Source: Roseibium album
GTDB taxonomy: Bacteria > Pseudomonadota > Alphaproteobacteria > Rhizobiales > Stappiaceae
Direction: 5' to 3'
Length of the DNA stretch: 64,000 nt
Assembly: GCA_001404055.1 (NCBI GenBank)
Contig: CXTY01000001.1
Coordinates: 186,001-250,000 of the forward strand
Part shown: one piece after another, positions 34,806 to 44,176 of the stretch
How positions within the stretch are numbered: the stretch's first letter is position 1
How the letters are laid out: each line of letters begins with the position of its first letter
Notes under the pieces: generated by a model
Databases searched by the model: none
Told to the model about the DNA's origin: nothing
What the model saw: only the letters and a program-made list of their open reading frames with translations
Position numbers and translations under genes: made by a program

Positions 34806-35237
34806 ATGACCGTTGCCGCAATTCTGAGTGGGAAAGGCCACGATATAATTACAGCGTCTGCTGAAACAACGCTGGGCGAAATTTGCGAGACCCTGGCAAA
34901 ACGAAAGATTGGTGCCGTTGTCGTGTGTGACGGCGATAACGTAATCGAGGGGATTGTCTCTGAGCGGGACATTGTTCGGGTTGTCGGTACACAGGGACCA
35001 GACGCGCTCAAACTGAGTGCACACAGTGTTATGACAAAGGACGTTATTACCTGTACCGCACAAAACAGCGTCAATGAAGTGATGGCCAATATGACCAAGG
35101 GTCGTTTTCGTCATATGCCGGTCGTAGAGGATGGAAAACTCAGTGGGGTTATTTCCATCGGCGACGTGGTGAAATTCAAGATCGCCCAGGTCGAACTCGA
35201 AGCCGAGCAAATGCGCAGCTATATCTCGATGACATAA
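34806..35237 (+). CDS. CBS domain pair protein
   Basis: A 143-residue protein made of two CBS motifs: ITASAETTLGEICETLAKRKIGAVVV with VSERDIVRVV, and ITCTAQNSVNEVMANMTKGRFRHMPVV with GVISIGDVVKFKI. Such stand-alone pairs bind adenosyl nucleotides and act as energy or redox sensors. A C-terminal helix EAEQMRSYISM is typical of the alphaproteobacterial group. Start ATG at 34806 follows GGGAGGTG. Target protein unknown. A hairpin lies shortly downstream. Confidence 0.92.
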   Translation: MTVAAILSGKGHDIITASAETTLGEICETLAKRKIGAVVVCDGDNVIEGIVSERDIVRVVGTQGPDALKLSAHSVMTKDVITCTAQNSVNEVMANMTKGRFRHMPVVEDGKLSGVISIGDVVKFKIAQVELEAEQMRSYISMT

Positions 35238-35277
35238 GAAATTGGCTGGCCATTTGGCCAAGCTCAATTGTAGACAA

Positions 35278-35297
35278 CCCCTGGCTTTCGCCAGGGG
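35278..35297 (+). terminator. hairpin after the CBS gene
   Basis: A perfect 8-bp stem CCCCTGGC/GCCAGGGG with a 4-base loop, 40 bases after the stop. No T tract follows, so termination is uncertain. Confidence 0.45.
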
Positions 35298-35467
35298 ATT
35301 GCGATGGTCTTGAAAGTGATGACTTTCGACGTTTCCGCGCAAACTGAAGGATGGGAAGCAGAATTAATGCAGATCATCGCGCAAAGTTTTGACGGAAATC
35401 ACCAGGCGGGCCAGTCCTGCCGCTATATTTAATACATATAGTGCAATGAAATATGCTCCAGGTAGCT

Positions 35468-36226
35468 ATGCGCGTTTCATTTTTCCTGGTGATGGGTCTG
35501 TTGATTTTGCCCCATCCTGCGATTGCCAACGATCTGGTTGAAGAAAAACCGGGTGCGCGGCCTGTGCGTTTTGCGCTCATGGAACTAAGCCCCTATGGCT
35601 TTTATGACGAGGTTGGAGCGCCTCGTGGGTATCTTTATGATCTTGCAAACGAAGTCCTCAAAACGGCAGACCTCCAGGGCGAGAGTGAACTTTTTCCTGT
35701 AAAAAGAATGGTGAGGAACGTTCTTGAGGGGAGTTGGGATTGCACATTTGTTGCAGCGACAGACTTCGTCAAAGATAACTTCTATCTGATTGAAAAAATT
35801 GGAAAGAAGCTGGAAGGCGGCATCATTCCCAAGCCGGGCATAACTCTTGGCGGTTATCAGAGCCTCTACAAATATGATATCGCAGTCCCGCAAGGGATGA
35901 CGCTTACCAAGAAATTCGATTCTGATGACAAATTGTCGAAGGTGCTGACTGAAGGGTACCAGCAGAGCATCAGGATGCTGGTCGGCAATCGGTTGGAAGT
36001 GATCGCTGGAGCGATCGATAGTCTCAAGTTCACTGCAAAACAAATTGGAATTGATCCAAATACAGCTTTTGGTGAGCCGCTGGTTGTTGTCGATTTTGAT
36101 ATTTGGTTTGCTTGTTCGAATGACAATCCAAGTGCGGCGCGTGTCCAACGACTGAGAGACGCCGTCGTTACCTTGCGGGAAAGCGGAAGAATTAAGGAAA
36201 TTATTGACGACTACCTCCAGCCGTGA
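35468..36226 (+). CDS. secreted solute-binding protein, family 3-like
   Basis: A 252-residue protein with a signal peptide (MRVSFFLVMGLLILPHPAIA). Its fold resembles family 3 extracellular binding proteins: RFALMELSPYGFYD near the N-terminus, GYLYDLANEVLKTADL, and the C-terminal helix LRESGRIKEIIDDYLQP. Family 3 members usually deliver amino acids to ABC transporters, but no transporter genes are nearby. Orphan members also serve as receptors or sensors. I chose the ATG at 35468 after CCAGGTAGC; an ATG five codons earlier is possible. No partner is visible. Confidence 0.78.
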   Translation: MRVSFFLVMGLLILPHPAIANDLVEEKPGARPVRFALMELSPYGFYDEVGAPRGYLYDLANEVLKTADLQGESELFPVKRMVRNVLEGSWDCTFVAATDFVKDNFYLIEKIGKKLEGGIIPKPGITLGGYQSLYKYDIAVPQGMTLTKKFDSDDKLSKVLTEGYQQSIRMLVGNRLEVIAGAIDSLKFTAKQIGIDPNTAFGEPLVVVDFDIWFACSNDNPSAARVQRLRDAVVTLRESGRIKEIIDDYLQP

Positions 36227-36425
36227 AAATTGCCGCGTTTCAAAAATTGCCCCAATTGAGTCAAGCTGCTGTTTCATGACACCCCGTTGTGCTGTCATGG
36301 CGCACCTTCGGAGTGAGTTATGCTTACTTGCGATGAATGCTGGCACTGTGGGACTACCGTTGATTTCACCGTCCTTCCGACCTCAACAGCAATCTCAACA
36401 GGCATCAAACACCAAACAGGAATAA

Positions 36426-36454
36426 ACAAACCCGCCGGAATGCAGCGGGTTTGT
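36426..36454 (-). terminator. intrinsic terminator at the end of the nap region
   Basis: A perfect 10-bp stem ACAAACCCGC/GCGGGTTTGT with a 9-base loop. On the minus strand it is followed by TTATTCC and an uninterrupted T-rich flank (TTTGTTTATT). It would end transcription coming through the nap operon and the NapC relic. The rest of the gap from 36227 shows no gene. Confidence 0.78.
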
Positions 36455-36515
36455 CAGTTTATGCAGGCTGGCCGACGTGCCAGTCATCGTTTTATCGGCA
36501 TATTCGCATCGCTGC

Positions 36516-36690
36516 TCAGTTCGTTTCCTGTTGCTGCTTTTGGGTCAAAAACGCAGTGGCCTTGTCGAGCGCTTTTTGCGGATTTTCTTCCTGCCAGGTG
36601 GACTGAGACATGTCTGGCAGGTGATGTGCTATGCCTTTGTGGCAATCGATAGCCGGTAAACAGGAACCGTCCATGCACCTCAGATGAACG
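36516..36690 (-). pseudogene. NapC/NirT-type cytochrome fragment, decayed
   Basis: The minus strand encodes AIDCHKGIAHHLPDM, nearly identical to the last haem segment of NapC/NirT cytochromes (CIDCHKGIAHxLPDM in enterobacterial NapC). The first Cys of the CxxCH motif is Ala, so no haem can attach. The reading continues to a stop at 36516 after a charged tail (WQEENPQKALDKATAF). Upstream there is no NapC-like sequence, no membrane anchor and no other haem motif. It differs from the local NapC ending (CIDCHQGIAHALPPD), so it is not a simple partial copy of that gene. I read it as the remnant of a second NapC-type gene. Confidence 0.6.
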
Positions 36691-36761
36691 TTGGTCCTAA
36701 CGTGTGAACGCCGCGGAACTGGCAAATTGTCAGCTCCGGCACTCAATTGGAGTGTTGGCGA

Positions 36762-37028
36762 TCAGGCCGTCGCGCCCCTGTGCCGGATTGCACACCCCAG
36801 GCTACCTGCCAGGACGCCGACCAGAACCGCGATCGCAAGGTCAAAACTACCGATGTCGCCGAAACGGAAACCCGCAAAGACTACGGTTTCAAAAACCCCG
36901 ACAAGCCCACCCAGAATGGCGGCTACTATCCAGTTTCGGGTCATCATTCCAAGCGCGAGGCCAAGGATGCCGGGGAGACTGAGAACATTGCCCCCGATGG
37001 TTCCAAGCAGATCAAGAATGCCAAGCAT
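36762..37028 (-). CDS. small hydrophobic membrane protein after napC
   Basis: An 88-residue protein with about three membrane helices: GNVLSLPGILGLALGMM, WIVAAILGGLVGVFETVVFAG and FDLAIAVLVGVLAGSLGCAI. I do not recognise the family; the glycine-rich helices resemble small stress-response membrane proteins only in general character. It starts 41 bases after napC stops, on the same strand, with AAAGAAAGAGC upstream, so it is probably read as part of the nap transcript. A role in nitrate reduction is not shown. Confidence 0.62.
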   Translation of the reverse strand: MLGILDLLGTIGGNVLSLPGILGLALGMMTRNWIVAAILGGLVGVFETVVFAGFRFGDIGSFDLAIAVLVGVLAGSLGCAIRHRGATA

Positions 37029-37069
37029 GGTTTTGCTCTTTCTTTGTAACGTTCAGACAGGCACAGGTC

Positions 37070-37771
37070 TTAGTTGGACCGGTTTCCGAGATAGGACCTG
37101 ACGGCCGCGATATCATCTGTTTTCTGAGACTGAGGTGCCGTCTTGGCCTGAAGCTCGTCTGTGATGCGCTTGTATTCTTCCAGGTAGTCAGGTGGCAGCG
37201 CGTGGGCGATGCCCTGGTGACAGTCGATGCAGGTCATGTTCTCATCGATGGCCCGCTGATGCTCGGACGCAGCTCGTGTCTCCTGGATGGTGAAGTCCAT
37301 GTATTCGAAATTATGGCAGTTGCGGCATTCGCGGCTGTCGGAGGCCTTCATCTTCCGCCAGACGAGCGAGGCCATGGCAAGCCGGTGCTCTTCATATTTT
37401 TCCGGCGTGGAAATCGTTCCCATGATCTCATGGTAGACATCCTTCACCGCGATGATCTTGGCTTTTACCTTGTGCTGCCATTCATGCGGCACATGGCAGT
37501 CGGAGCAGATCGCCCGGACGCCCGAATGGTTGTTGTAGTGGATCGTCTCCCGGTATTCGCCGAGATTGGTTTCCATGGTGTGACAACCGGTGCAGAATTC
37601 TTCGGTGTTGGTGAGTTCCATGCTCCAGTTGAACGCACCCCAGAAAAGGATTCCTCCAAGGAATCCGCCAATCGCGATAAAGCCGACGCTGAAAGCGGCG
37701 ACCGGGCTCCATAAGCCATTCCAGAGTCTGCGGATCAGGCCGCCTTTCGGCTTTTCATTCGGATCTGACAT
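37070..37771 (-). CDS. napC: NapC tetrahaem quinol dehydrogenase
   Basis: A 233-residue NapC/NirT cytochrome. One N-terminal membrane anchor lies at about residues 22-48. Four CxxCH haem sites follow: CTGCH, CSDCH, CRNCH and CIDCH. It oxidises membrane quinol and passes electrons to NapB/NapA in the periplasm. It is the last recognisable nap gene, 24 bases after napB. The C-terminal 45 residues after the last haem are hydrophilic and not conserved in other NapC that I recall. A small membrane protein follows. Confidence 0.96.
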   Translation of the reverse strand: MSDPNEKPKGGLIRRLWNGLWSPVAAFSVGFIAIGGFLGGILFWGAFNWSMELTNTEEFCTGCHTMETNLGEYRETIHYNNHSGVRAICSDCHVPHEWQHKVKAKIIAVKDVYHEIMGTISTPEKYEEHRLAMASLVWRKMKASDSRECRNCHNFEYMDFTIQETRAASEHQRAIDENMTCIDCHQGIAHALPPDYLEEYKRITDELQAKTAPQSQKTDDIAAVRSYLGNRSN

Positions 37772-37795
37772 GATCTCTTTTCTCCTTTTCCCGCG

Positions 37796-38239
37796 TCAGC
37801 GAACCTCGTTGGAAGGTTGGAAATCGTTGCCGACCAGTTCAGGGGCGTTGACCTGGGGAACATGGCACTGATTGCAGAACCAACGAGTACCAGCAACCGT
37901 GTCGAGCTGATTGCCTTCCCGGTCGAGGTAGTGGGTCATGGAAAGCGTCGGCGCGCTGCGCTCGCCGGCCACGGTCCAGTCATGACAGCTCAAACACTGG
38001 TTGGTGCGCTTGTCCATCTGGTACTGCGAGATGGAATGCGGGATCAAAGGCGGCTGTTGGCGATAGTTGCGCGCAATCCGGCCTTCCATTTGTTTGTGAA
38101 CGCTATCGGCAGGCAGCGACTGATCGATTTCGCCGTGGCGCAGGCTCTGGACGGGGCCGGAAGATTGCGCAATCGCGAGCCCAACCAGAACCGTCGTGAT
38201 TGCAAGGGTTGATGTTCCCACAAGGACTGGCAGTTTCAT
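37796..38239 (-). CDS. napB: NapB dihaem electron transfer subunit
   Basis: A 147-residue periplasmic cytochrome with a signal segment (VGTSTLAITTVLVGLAIAQ) and two CxxCH motifs, CLSCH and CNQCH. His residues in PHSISQY and MTHYLD are the expected axial ligands. It accepts electrons from NapC and passes them to the iron-sulfur cluster of NapA. It starts 21 bases after napH and precedes napC by 24 bases. Length and motif order match the family. Confidence 0.95.
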   Translation of the reverse strand: MKLPVLVGTSTLAITTVLVGLAIAQSSGPVQSLRHGEIDQSLPADSVHKQMEGRIARNYRQQPPLIPHSISQYQMDKRTNQCLSCHDWTVAGERSAPTLSMTHYLDREGNQLDTVAGTRWFCNQCHVPQVNAPELVGNDFQPSNEVR

Positions 38240-38260
38240 GTCAATTCTCCGTTGCTCCGT

Positions 38261-39172
38261 TCAAGCGGCATATTCTGAAGGCGCGTCCACCGCCTGTGTG
38301 GCGGCCTCGCTGACGCGCTGGTCAAACCGGTGGGTGAAAGCGAAAACATCGACTGCACAGACATCTATGCAGCGTCCGCAATTGGTACAGTCTGGTGACA
38401 GTATGACCGGCGTGTGGCCGGACTTGCCTTTCAAAGCAGGCGAAATCACGTGATTTTCCGGGCAGACGGCGTAGCAGTCCATGCAGTCGTTACAGGCCAC
38501 ACGGTTGGCGGCGCTTACCCGCAGCACACTCTTGGTGCCGACTAAGCCGTAAAACGCCCCGACCGGACAGATATGGCTGCACCAGCCGCGCCGGGACACC
38601 AGGAGATCAAACAGAAACACTGCCGCCACCACAACCCAGGCAAAGCCCATTCCGAATACAAGTCCGCGATGCACGATCGTGACAGGGTTGAGCAGTTCCC
38701 AGGCGATGGTGCCCGTCAGAGCGCTAACAACAAGGACCGTTCCCAGAACCCAAAGGCGTGCCGAACGCTTGGGCTGCCAGCCTTTTTGCAGCCCGAGCCG
38801 GTCGTGCAGCCAATGAGCGGCGTCGGTCACAGGATTGATCGGGCAGACCCATGAACAATAGACCCTGCCGCCGATCAGCGCATAGACAGCGAGCACGATG
38901 AATGCTCCGACAAACGCTGTCAGCTCGGGCAGATGTCCGCTGGCAATGCTTTGTAGAAGAACCAGAGGATCGGTCAGTGGCAAGACATCAAAAGTGCGCG
39001 AACCGGCCAGGGTACCGACCACCCACCAGATGCCAAACCAGGGCCCCAGCAGGAACAGGCCAAGAAAGAAAGCTTGCGACAAACGGCGCAAAACCAGATA
39101 GCGATGGGCGCCGAACCGACCTTTGATGCGGATTGCCTCCAGCCCGACAGGGAGGCTTGTATTGGCGCTCAT
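38261..39172 (-). CDS. napH: NapH ferredoxin-type membrane protein
   Basis: A 303-residue protein with four membrane helices and two C-terminal cluster-binding motifs, [15 protein letters not shown] and [16 protein letters not shown]. The polytopic part contains the [14 protein letters not shown] and [15 protein letters not shown] segments, each with a CxxxCP pattern typical of NapH. With NapG it forms a quinol dehydrogenase that can feed NapA besides NapC. Its start overlaps the napG stop by four bases, showing translational coupling. Confidence 0.95.
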   Translation of the reverse strand: MSANTSLPVGLEAIRIKGRFGAHRYLVLRRLSQAFFLGLFLLGPWFGIWWVVGTLAGSRTFDVLPLTDPLVLLQSIASGHLPELTAFVGAFIVLAVYALIGGRVYCSWVCPINPVTDAAHWLHDRLGLQKGWQPKRSARLWVLGTVLVVSALTGTIAWELLNPVTIVHRGLVFGMGFAWVVVAAVFLFDLLVSRRGWCSHICPVGAFYGLVGTKSVLRVSAANRVACNDCMDCYAVCPENHVISPALKGKSGHTPVILSPDCTNCGRCIDVCAVDVFAFTHRFDQRVSEAATQAVDAPSEYAA

Positions 39173-39987
39173 TGGCCACCTCCCGGAAGTTTGAAGGCAG
39201 GTTCATACCCGCCCGCTGCCTCTGGCGCACCACCAACTGGCGCTGGCATCCGATCTGGTAGGTCGATGATGCCTTCCACCAGTGGCGCACCCTTGCGTTC
39301 CTTTTCTTCCCAACCCTTGCGGTAGTGATCGGCTGAGGATCCGCGCGCCAGCCGGATCGGCAAAACCTTGATGGCTGCGTCCGGCAGGACACAACTTTTT
39401 TCACAAAGTCCACACCCAGTGCAGTGGCCCGCATGCACCGTTGGCGCAAATATGGCGTGTTTTCCGGACCTTGCATTGTGGGAGATTTCCAAGGTGATTG
39501 CCTCGTCGATCGCCGGGCAGACCCGATAACAGACGTCGCAGCGCAAGCCGAGGAAATTCAGGCAGTTTTCCTGATCCACCAGGACCGCGGTGCCCATGCG
39601 GGCATCGTCGATACTCTTAAGCCCCGGGTCGAGTGCACCGGTCGGACAGGCGGCGACACAGGGGATGTCGTCGCACATTTCGCAGGGCACGTCGCGGGCT
39701 GTGAAGTAAGGCGTCCCCGTAGCAGGGCCGTCTTCACCGAGCTCAGCCAGTTTCAAGGTGTCATAGGGACAGTCCCGAACGCACAGTCCGCAGCGGATAC
39801 AGGCCGACAGAAAGTCTGATTCCTGCATGGCGCCTGGTGGACGCAAGGCCTCCACAGGCAGCGCGCGGGCATCGCGCGCTACATAAGCCAGCAGCGTGCC
39901 TGTGACCGCACAGCCACCGGCGACACGCGCCGTTTCCGTCAGGAAACGGCGGCGGCCGGGAGATTTTGGCTGTGAGGTGGCTGACAT
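39169..39987 (-). CDS. napG: NapG ferredoxin-type protein
   Basis: A 272-residue iron-sulfur protein with a twin-arginine signal ([17 protein letters not shown]). Four [4Fe-4S] sets are visible: [43 protein letters not shown] and [12 protein letters not shown]. It partners with NapH in moving quinol electrons to the periplasmic reductase. It lies 23 bases downstream of napA. The C-terminal tail is proline- and glycine-rich. All features agree with NapG. Confidence 0.95.
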   Translation of the reverse strand: MSATSQPKSPGRRRFLTETARVAGGCAVTGTLLAYVARDARALPVEALRPPGAMQESDFLSACIRCGLCVRDCPYDTLKLAELGEDGPATGTPYFTARDVPCEMCDDIPCVAACPTGALDPGLKSIDDARMGTAVLVDQENCLNFLGLRCDVCYRVCPAIDEAITLEISHNARSGKHAIFAPTVHAGHCTGCGLCEKSCVLPDAAIKVLPIRLARGSSADHYRKGWEEKERKGAPLVEGIIDLPDRMPAPVGGAPEAAGGYEPAFKLPGGGQ

Positions 39988-40010
39988 GGCTGGCGACCCT
40001 CGATGCGCCT

Positions 40011-42503
40011 TTAAGCGCGTTCGACCTTACAAGCACATTTCTTGAAGTCGGTTTCCTTGGATAACGGGCAGGTCGCGTCCAGGGTCAACTTGTTGATCAG
40101 CTGACTCTCGTCGAACCATGGCACGAATACCAATCCCTTCGGTGGCTTGTTACGGCCGCGGGTTTCAACCCTGGTAAGCATCTCGCCTCGACGGGTGGAA
40201 ATCAGAATTTCCTGTCCGCGGCGCACATCGCGTGCCTTTGCATCGTCCGGATGCATGTAACAGACAGCCGACGGATAGGCGCGGTGCAGTTCCGGTACTC
40301 GTCGGGTCATCGAGCCGGAATGCCAGTGCTCCAGAACACGTCCGGTGCACAGCCACAGGTCGAAATCATCATCCGGGCTTTCTGCCGCCACTTCATAGGG
40401 AGCAAAGATGATTTTCGCCTTGCCATCCTTGTGGCCGTAGAACTGGACGCCCTTGCCTTTTTCGACATAGGGATCATAGCCTTCGCGGAAACGGTAGAGC
40501 GTTTCCTTTCCATCGACCACTGGCCAGCGTAGACCACGTGCCTGGTGATAGGTTTCGAACGATGCCAGATCGTGGGCATGCCCCCGGCCGAATTCGGCAT
40601 ATTCCTCGAACAGACCCTTCTGGACGTAGAAACCAAAATGCTCCGATTCGTCGTTGTCGAAGCCATCCGGTGTCTCTGACACAGGATACTTGTCGACCAC
40701 GCCGTTGGTGAACAGCACTTCATAAAGCGTCTTGCCAGCCAGTTCGGGCTTTTTGGCGATCAGTTCTTCACCCCAAGCTTCCTCAACAGTGAAACGCTTG
40801 GAGAATTCCATGATCTGCCAGACATCAGACTTGGCTTCACCGGGTGCCTTGACCTGTTGGCGCCAGAACTGGGTCCGGCGCTCTGCATTGCCGTAGGCAC
40901 CTTCCTTCTCTACCCACATCGCGGTCGGCAGGATCAGATCCGCGGCCATTGTCGTCACAGTCGGATAAGGGTCGGAGACGACGATGAAGTTTTCCGGATT
41001 GCGATAGCCCGGAAGACCTTCTTCGTTCATGTTGGGTGCAGCCTGCATATTGTTGTTGCACTGAACCCAGTAGGCATTGAGGTCACCGTCTTTCAACTTG
41101 CGGTGCTGCAGTACGGCGTGGAAACCCGGTTTCGGTGGAATGGTGCCGGCCGGAATATTCCAAGCGGTTTCACAGATTTCCCGGTGCTTGTCATTGGCAA
41201 CGACCATGTCGGCTGGCAGCCGGTGGGCAAATGTGCCGACCTCACGCGCCGTGCCGCAGGCAGACGGCTGACCGGTCAGGGAGAACGGCGAATTTCCCGG
41301 TTCCGAGATTTTGCCGGTCAGCAGATGCACATTGTACATCAAACCGTTCACCCAGGACCCGCGGGTATGCTGGTTGAAGCCCATGGTCCAAAGCGACATT
41401 ACCTTACGGTTTGGATCGGCATATTGCTGGGCCATTTTTTCCAGAGCGGCTGCTGGAACGCCGGAGAGTTCGGACACTTTGTCGACGGTGTATTCGGAGA
41501 CCGCTTCGGCATATTCTTCAAAACTCATCGGCGCCAATTTGCCGGAATTCGGATTGGCAGCTTCCTGTTGCAGCGGATTGCTGTCCCTGAGACCGTAGCC
41601 GATGTCAGTGTCAGTTTTTGTGATGTTCACATGGGCATTCATGAAGTCCCAATTCACCGCATCATTCTGGATGATGTAGTTGGCGATGTAATTCAGGATT
41701 GCCAGGTCGGTCTGCGGAGCAAACACCATTCCGTTGTCGGCCAGCTCAAAGGAGCGATGCTCGTACGTCGACAGTACGTGCACTTCACAGCCTGGCTTGG
41801 TCAGCCGAGTGTCAGTCAGACGAGACCACAGGATCGGGTGCATCTCGGCCATGTTAGAACCCCAGAGCACGAACGTATCCGCGTGCTCCAGATCGTCGTA
41901 ACAGCCCATCGGTTCGTCAATACCGAAGGCGCGCATGAAGCCGACTACGGCGGAGGCCATGCAGTGGCGTGCGTTCGGGTCGATATTGTTGGAGCGCAGG
42001 CCGGCCTTCATGAACTTGGCTGCTGCATAGCCTTCCCAGACAGTCCACTGACCCGAGCCGAACATCCCGACGGAGGTCGGACCTTTTTTGGCCAACGCCT
42101 CTTTCCACTTCTCGGCCATTACGTCGAAGGCTTCGTCCCAGCTCACTGGCTCGAACTCGCCATTCTTGTCGAAGACGCCGTTCGATTTACGCAGCAGCGG
42201 TGTTGTCAGTCGGTCCTGGCCATACATGATCTTGGACAGGAAATAGCCCTTGATGCAGTTGAGCCCCCGATTGACCGGCGCGTCCGGATCACCTTGAGTG
42301 GCGACGACGCGGCCTTCCTTGGTCCCCACCAAAACGGAACAACCCGTGCCGCAGAAACGGCAGGGTGCCTTATCCCAACGGATGTCGGCATTTCCCGGTT
42401 GCGCTTGCGCAGCACCCGTGGTGAGCGTGATGCCTGCGGCAGAGGCCGTTGCGGCCGCCGCTGTGGCCTTCAGAAAAGTCCTGCGGGATTCAGAGGTTGT
42501 CAT
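40011..42503 (-). CDS. napA: NapA periplasmic nitrate reductase, catalytic subunit
   Basis: An 830-residue molybdenum enzyme reducing nitrate to nitrite in the periplasm. The Tat signal ESRRTFLKA is at residues 5-13. One [4Fe-4S] cluster is bound by C48, C51, C55 and C83 (CRFCGTGC...CIKGYF). The Cys of [12 protein letters not shown] is the expected molybdenum ligand, and the rest shows the usual bis-MGD binding segments such as [10 protein letters not shown] and LTGQPSACG. It overlaps napD by 14 bases at its start. NapD binds the Tat signal to guide maturation. Length is normal for the family. Confidence 0.97.
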   Translation of the reverse strand: MTTSESRRTFLKATAAAATASAAGITLTTGAAQAQPGNADIRWDKAPCRFCGTGCSVLVGTKEGRVVATQGDPDAPVNRGLNCIKGYFLSKIMYGQDRLTTPLLRKSNGVFDKNGEFEPVSWDEAFDVMAEKWKEALAKKGPTSVGMFGSGQWTVWEGYAAAKFMKAGLRSNNIDPNARHCMASAVVGFMRAFGIDEPMGCYDDLEHADTFVLWGSNMAEMHPILWSRLTDTRLTKPGCEVHVLSTYEHRSFELADNGMVFAPQTDLAILNYIANYIIQNDAVNWDFMNAHVNITKTDTDIGYGLRDSNPLQQEAANPNSGKLAPMSFEEYAEAVSEYTVDKVSELSGVPAAALEKMAQQYADPNRKVMSLWTMGFNQHTRGSWVNGLMYNVHLLTGKISEPGNSPFSLTGQPSACGTAREVGTFAHRLPADMVVANDKHREICETAWNIPAGTIPPKPGFHAVLQHRKLKDGDLNAYWVQCNNNMQAAPNMNEEGLPGYRNPENFIVVSDPYPTVTTMAADLILPTAMWVEKEGAYGNAERRTQFWRQQVKAPGEAKSDVWQIMEFSKRFTVEEAWGEELIAKKPELAGKTLYEVLFTNGVVDKYPVSETPDGFDNDESEHFGFYVQKGLFEEYAEFGRGHAHDLASFETYHQARGLRWPVVDGKETLYRFREGYDPYVEKGKGVQFYGHKDGKAKIIFAPYEVAAESPDDDFDLWLCTGRVLEHWHSGSMTRRVPELHRAYPSAVCYMHPDDAKARDVRRGQEILISTRRGEMLTRVETRGRNKPPKGLVFVPWFDESQLINKLTLDATCPLSKETDFKKCACKVERA

Positions 42504-42792
42504 GGATCTGGTCTCCGGCTTGGCTGGAATTGGCTGGCAGGGAGGCGGTGTTGTTCGCTGCTAGGTCTTCAAAGTGGTGGTATGTGATCGTCACAGAGAT
42601 CACGCCAGGAATCTGGTGCATGGCCATAATCTGATCGGCGGCAGTTTGTGTTTGTGTGTCTTCAACGACGACCACGAACCGGCCGTCATCACTTGCGCCG
42701 TGGACCTCAGCGCCTTCAAGAGCCTCGATACCGCTGCGGACGGCGTCGGCCGTTTCACCTGTTGCATGCACGAGGCAGCCGCAAATATTCAT
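42490..42792 (-). CDS. napD: NapD signal-peptide-binding chaperone
   Basis: A 100-residue protein. The opening [12 protein letters not shown], the [19 protein letters not shown] strand, and the [16 protein letters not shown] segment are characteristic of NapD. It binds the twin-arginine signal of NapA and blocks export until the cofactor is inserted. The ATG at 42792 shares an ATGA overlap with the napF stop, and the gene runs 14 bases into napA, so the three are translationally coupled. A longer in-frame reading to 42882 is not credible. Confidence 0.93.
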   Translation of the reverse strand: MNICGCLVHATGETADAVRSGIEALEGAEVHGASDDGRFVVVVEDTQTQTAADQIMAMHQIPGVISVTITYHHFEDLAANNTASLPANSSQAGDQIHDNL

Positions 42793-43310
42793 GCTGTGAT
42801 CTTCTCGGTTTGGGTCTCTTGCTGTGTGAGACGGATTGCTTGAGCTGGACAGGAATGTGCGCATGCGCCGCACCCGGAGCATTGATCAGCGTCAATCAAC
42901 GGTTCCGATTTTCCTCCCAGGGCGAGTTTGAAACGAATTGCGCGTGGTTCACAGACGTCCTCGCAAGTGCGGCACATGACGCCTTGAAGCGAGAAACACG
43001 AGTCCTGAACTTCGGCTTTCCAGGGCCAGTTGGAATCGCGCGTTGAGTCTATTGCGTCGGTTGGGCAGGCCTCCGCACAGGCATTACAAAAAGTGCAAGC
43101 CCCTGCGCTAAAGTCCAGAACCGGGTGCTGGTTTCCGGTCAGCACAATAATGTTTTCCGGGCATGCTTTGGCGCATTCCTGGCATCCTGTGCAATGGGCT
43201 GCAATCGATGCTTCATCGGACCGGGGCGGCCTGACAGGAACATCCCTGGTTCGGCGTGAGAGGGTCAAAAAAGCTCTCCGACTGGCCGAAAACTGAGGGT
43301 CTTTTGACAT
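42789..43310 (-). CDS. napF: NapF ferredoxin-type protein
   Basis: A 173-residue cytoplasmic iron-sulfur protein with cluster motifs CTGCQECAKACP, CTFCNACAEACP, CRTCEDVCEPRAI and CSGCGACAHSCP. NapF helps activate NapA, probably by handling its iron-sulfur cluster before export. First recognised gene of the nap operon; the order napF-D-A-G-H-B-C is like that of Escherichia coli. No clear Shine-Dalgarno precedes ATG 43310. Instead a small open frame ends 3 bases upstream, so translation may be coupled. Confidence 0.94.
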   Translation of the reverse strand: MSKDPQFSASRRAFLTLSRRTRDVPVRPPRSDEASIAAHCTGCQECAKACPENIIVLTGNQHPVLDFSAGACTFCNACAEACPTDAIDSTRDSNWPWKAEVQDSCFSLQGVMCRTCEDVCEPRAIRFKLALGGKSEPLIDADQCSGCGACAHSCPAQAIRLTQQETQTEKITA

Positions 43311-43313
43311 GCG

Positions 43314-43472
43314 TCAGCCCACTGCCTGCCGCTGGCGCGACCGGTATGTCCAGCAGACACCGCCGCCGCCGCTGCCGTCATTTGGGCAGCGCTTGACCGG
43401 CGCCAGCACGCTGGCAAGATCAAAGAATGAATGCCGCTCACCCCGTCCGGATAGAACGTCAACGTCCGCCAT
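43314..43472 (-). CDS. candidate 52-residue protein upstream of napF
   Basis: An open frame of 52 codons from ATG 43472, with GAGGGAGCG 3-4 bases upstream, to TGA at 43314-43316, just 3 bases before napF. The sequence begins MADVDVLSGRGERHSFFDLA, has one GGGG run and two Cys, and no membrane helix, so it is not the usual NapE. The ribosome site and tight spacing to napF suggest it could be translated and couple to napF, but there is no family support. A leader peptide is an alternative. Confidence 0.35.
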   Translation of the reverse strand: MADVDVLSGRGERHSFFDLASVLAPVKRCPNDGSGGGGVCWTYRSRQRQAVG

Positions 43473-43617
43473 AGCCGCTCCCTCGTACGCGGATAGGATT
43501 TCTTCTCGGCGTGCCGCTGCGTCAGTTTGGCGCGCCTTTCGGGGAGCTTAGGCGAAGGAGAGATAATTTCGATATAAGTAGGAATACGTACAAAGGAGTA
43601 ATAAACCTTTTGAATTA

Positions 43618-43631
43618 TTGACATTCCTCAA
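43618..43631 (-). promoter_or_regulatory. FNR/Anr-like palindrome upstream of nap
   Basis: TTGACATTCCTCAA has the TTGA-N6-TCAA half-sites of the FNR/Anr/FixK family with only the inner C bases off consensus. It lies about 300 bases before napF, and about 145 bases before the 52-codon frame, in the gap shared with the hisI end. Oxygen control of nap by such regulators is common. Confidence 0.4.
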
Positions 43632-43681
43632 TGCAATCAAATTCAAGAGGTGAAGGCGCATGCTAACCGGATGAAGGCAAA

Positions 43682-44137
43682 TCAGTTTTTGCCATAGACG
43701 TCTTTGGGATCATAGACCCGGTTCTCATAAACCCTTTCCAGCCGAGTTTCGCCGGTTTCCTGCTTTGCGATCTTTCGGAAAAAGCAGGAATTGTAACCGA
43801 CGTGGCAAGTGGCTCCGTTTCCAGCGACAGATACTTTCAGAACCAGGGCATCCTGATCGCAGTCGGTGAGAATCTCGTGTACAGTCTGGATCTGCCCCGA
43901 TGTCTCACCTTTTTTCCAGAAGTTTTGGCGTGACCGGCTCCAGTAACATGCCTCTCCGGTTTCAATCGTGCGGGACAGGGCTTCCTTGTTCATGTAACCG
44001 ACCATCAGGACTTCACCGGTTTCCACATCCGTCACGACAGCGACGATCAGCCCGTCCGAATCGAATTTCGGCATCAGGAGGTCGCCGTTTTCTACCGCTG
44101 ACTTGTCGCCGCGTTCCAAGATGCTGGGATTACACAT
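43682..44137 (-). CDS. hisI: phosphoribosyl-AMP cyclohydrolase
   Basis: A 151-residue enzyme of histidine biosynthesis, opening the purine ring of PR-AMP. Metal-binding and catalytic segments are visible: [36 protein letters not shown], the DCDQDALVL acidic run and the final Cys pair CHVGYNSCF. The bifunctional partner HisE is absent, as is normal in alphaproteobacteria. ATG 44137 is supported by family length; the upstream extension overlaps folE and is not used. Its ribosome site lies in a hairpin arm (44146-44176). Confidence 0.94.
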   Translation of the reverse strand: MCNPSILERGDKSAVENGDLLMPKFDSDGLIVAVVTDVETGEVLMVGYMNKEALSRTIETGEACYWSRSRQNFWKKGETSGQIQTVHEILTDCDQDALVLKVSVAGNGATCHVGYNSCFFRKIAKQETGETRLERVYENRVYDPKDVYGKN

Positions 44138-44145
44138 GAAGAAAT

Positions 44146-44176
44146 GCCCTTGCCTTGTTAAAATTGCGGCAAGGGC
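44146..44176 (-). promoter_or_regulatory. hairpin in the folE-hisI gap covering the hisI ribosome site
   Basis: On the minus strand a perfect 9-bp stem GCCCTTGCC/GGCAAGGGC with a 13-base loop ends 8 bases before the hisI ATG. Its 3' arm contains AAGGG, the best Shine-Dalgarno for hisI. The flank ATTTCTTC is partly T-rich, so it could act as a terminator of folE, a translational block, or both. Confidence 0.45.

Noticed and set aside
40857..42587. A 576-codon open frame on the plus strand opposite napA.
   Set aside because: It is antisense to a well-supported NapA with intact cluster and signal motifs. Long antisense frames are usual in GC-rich genes.
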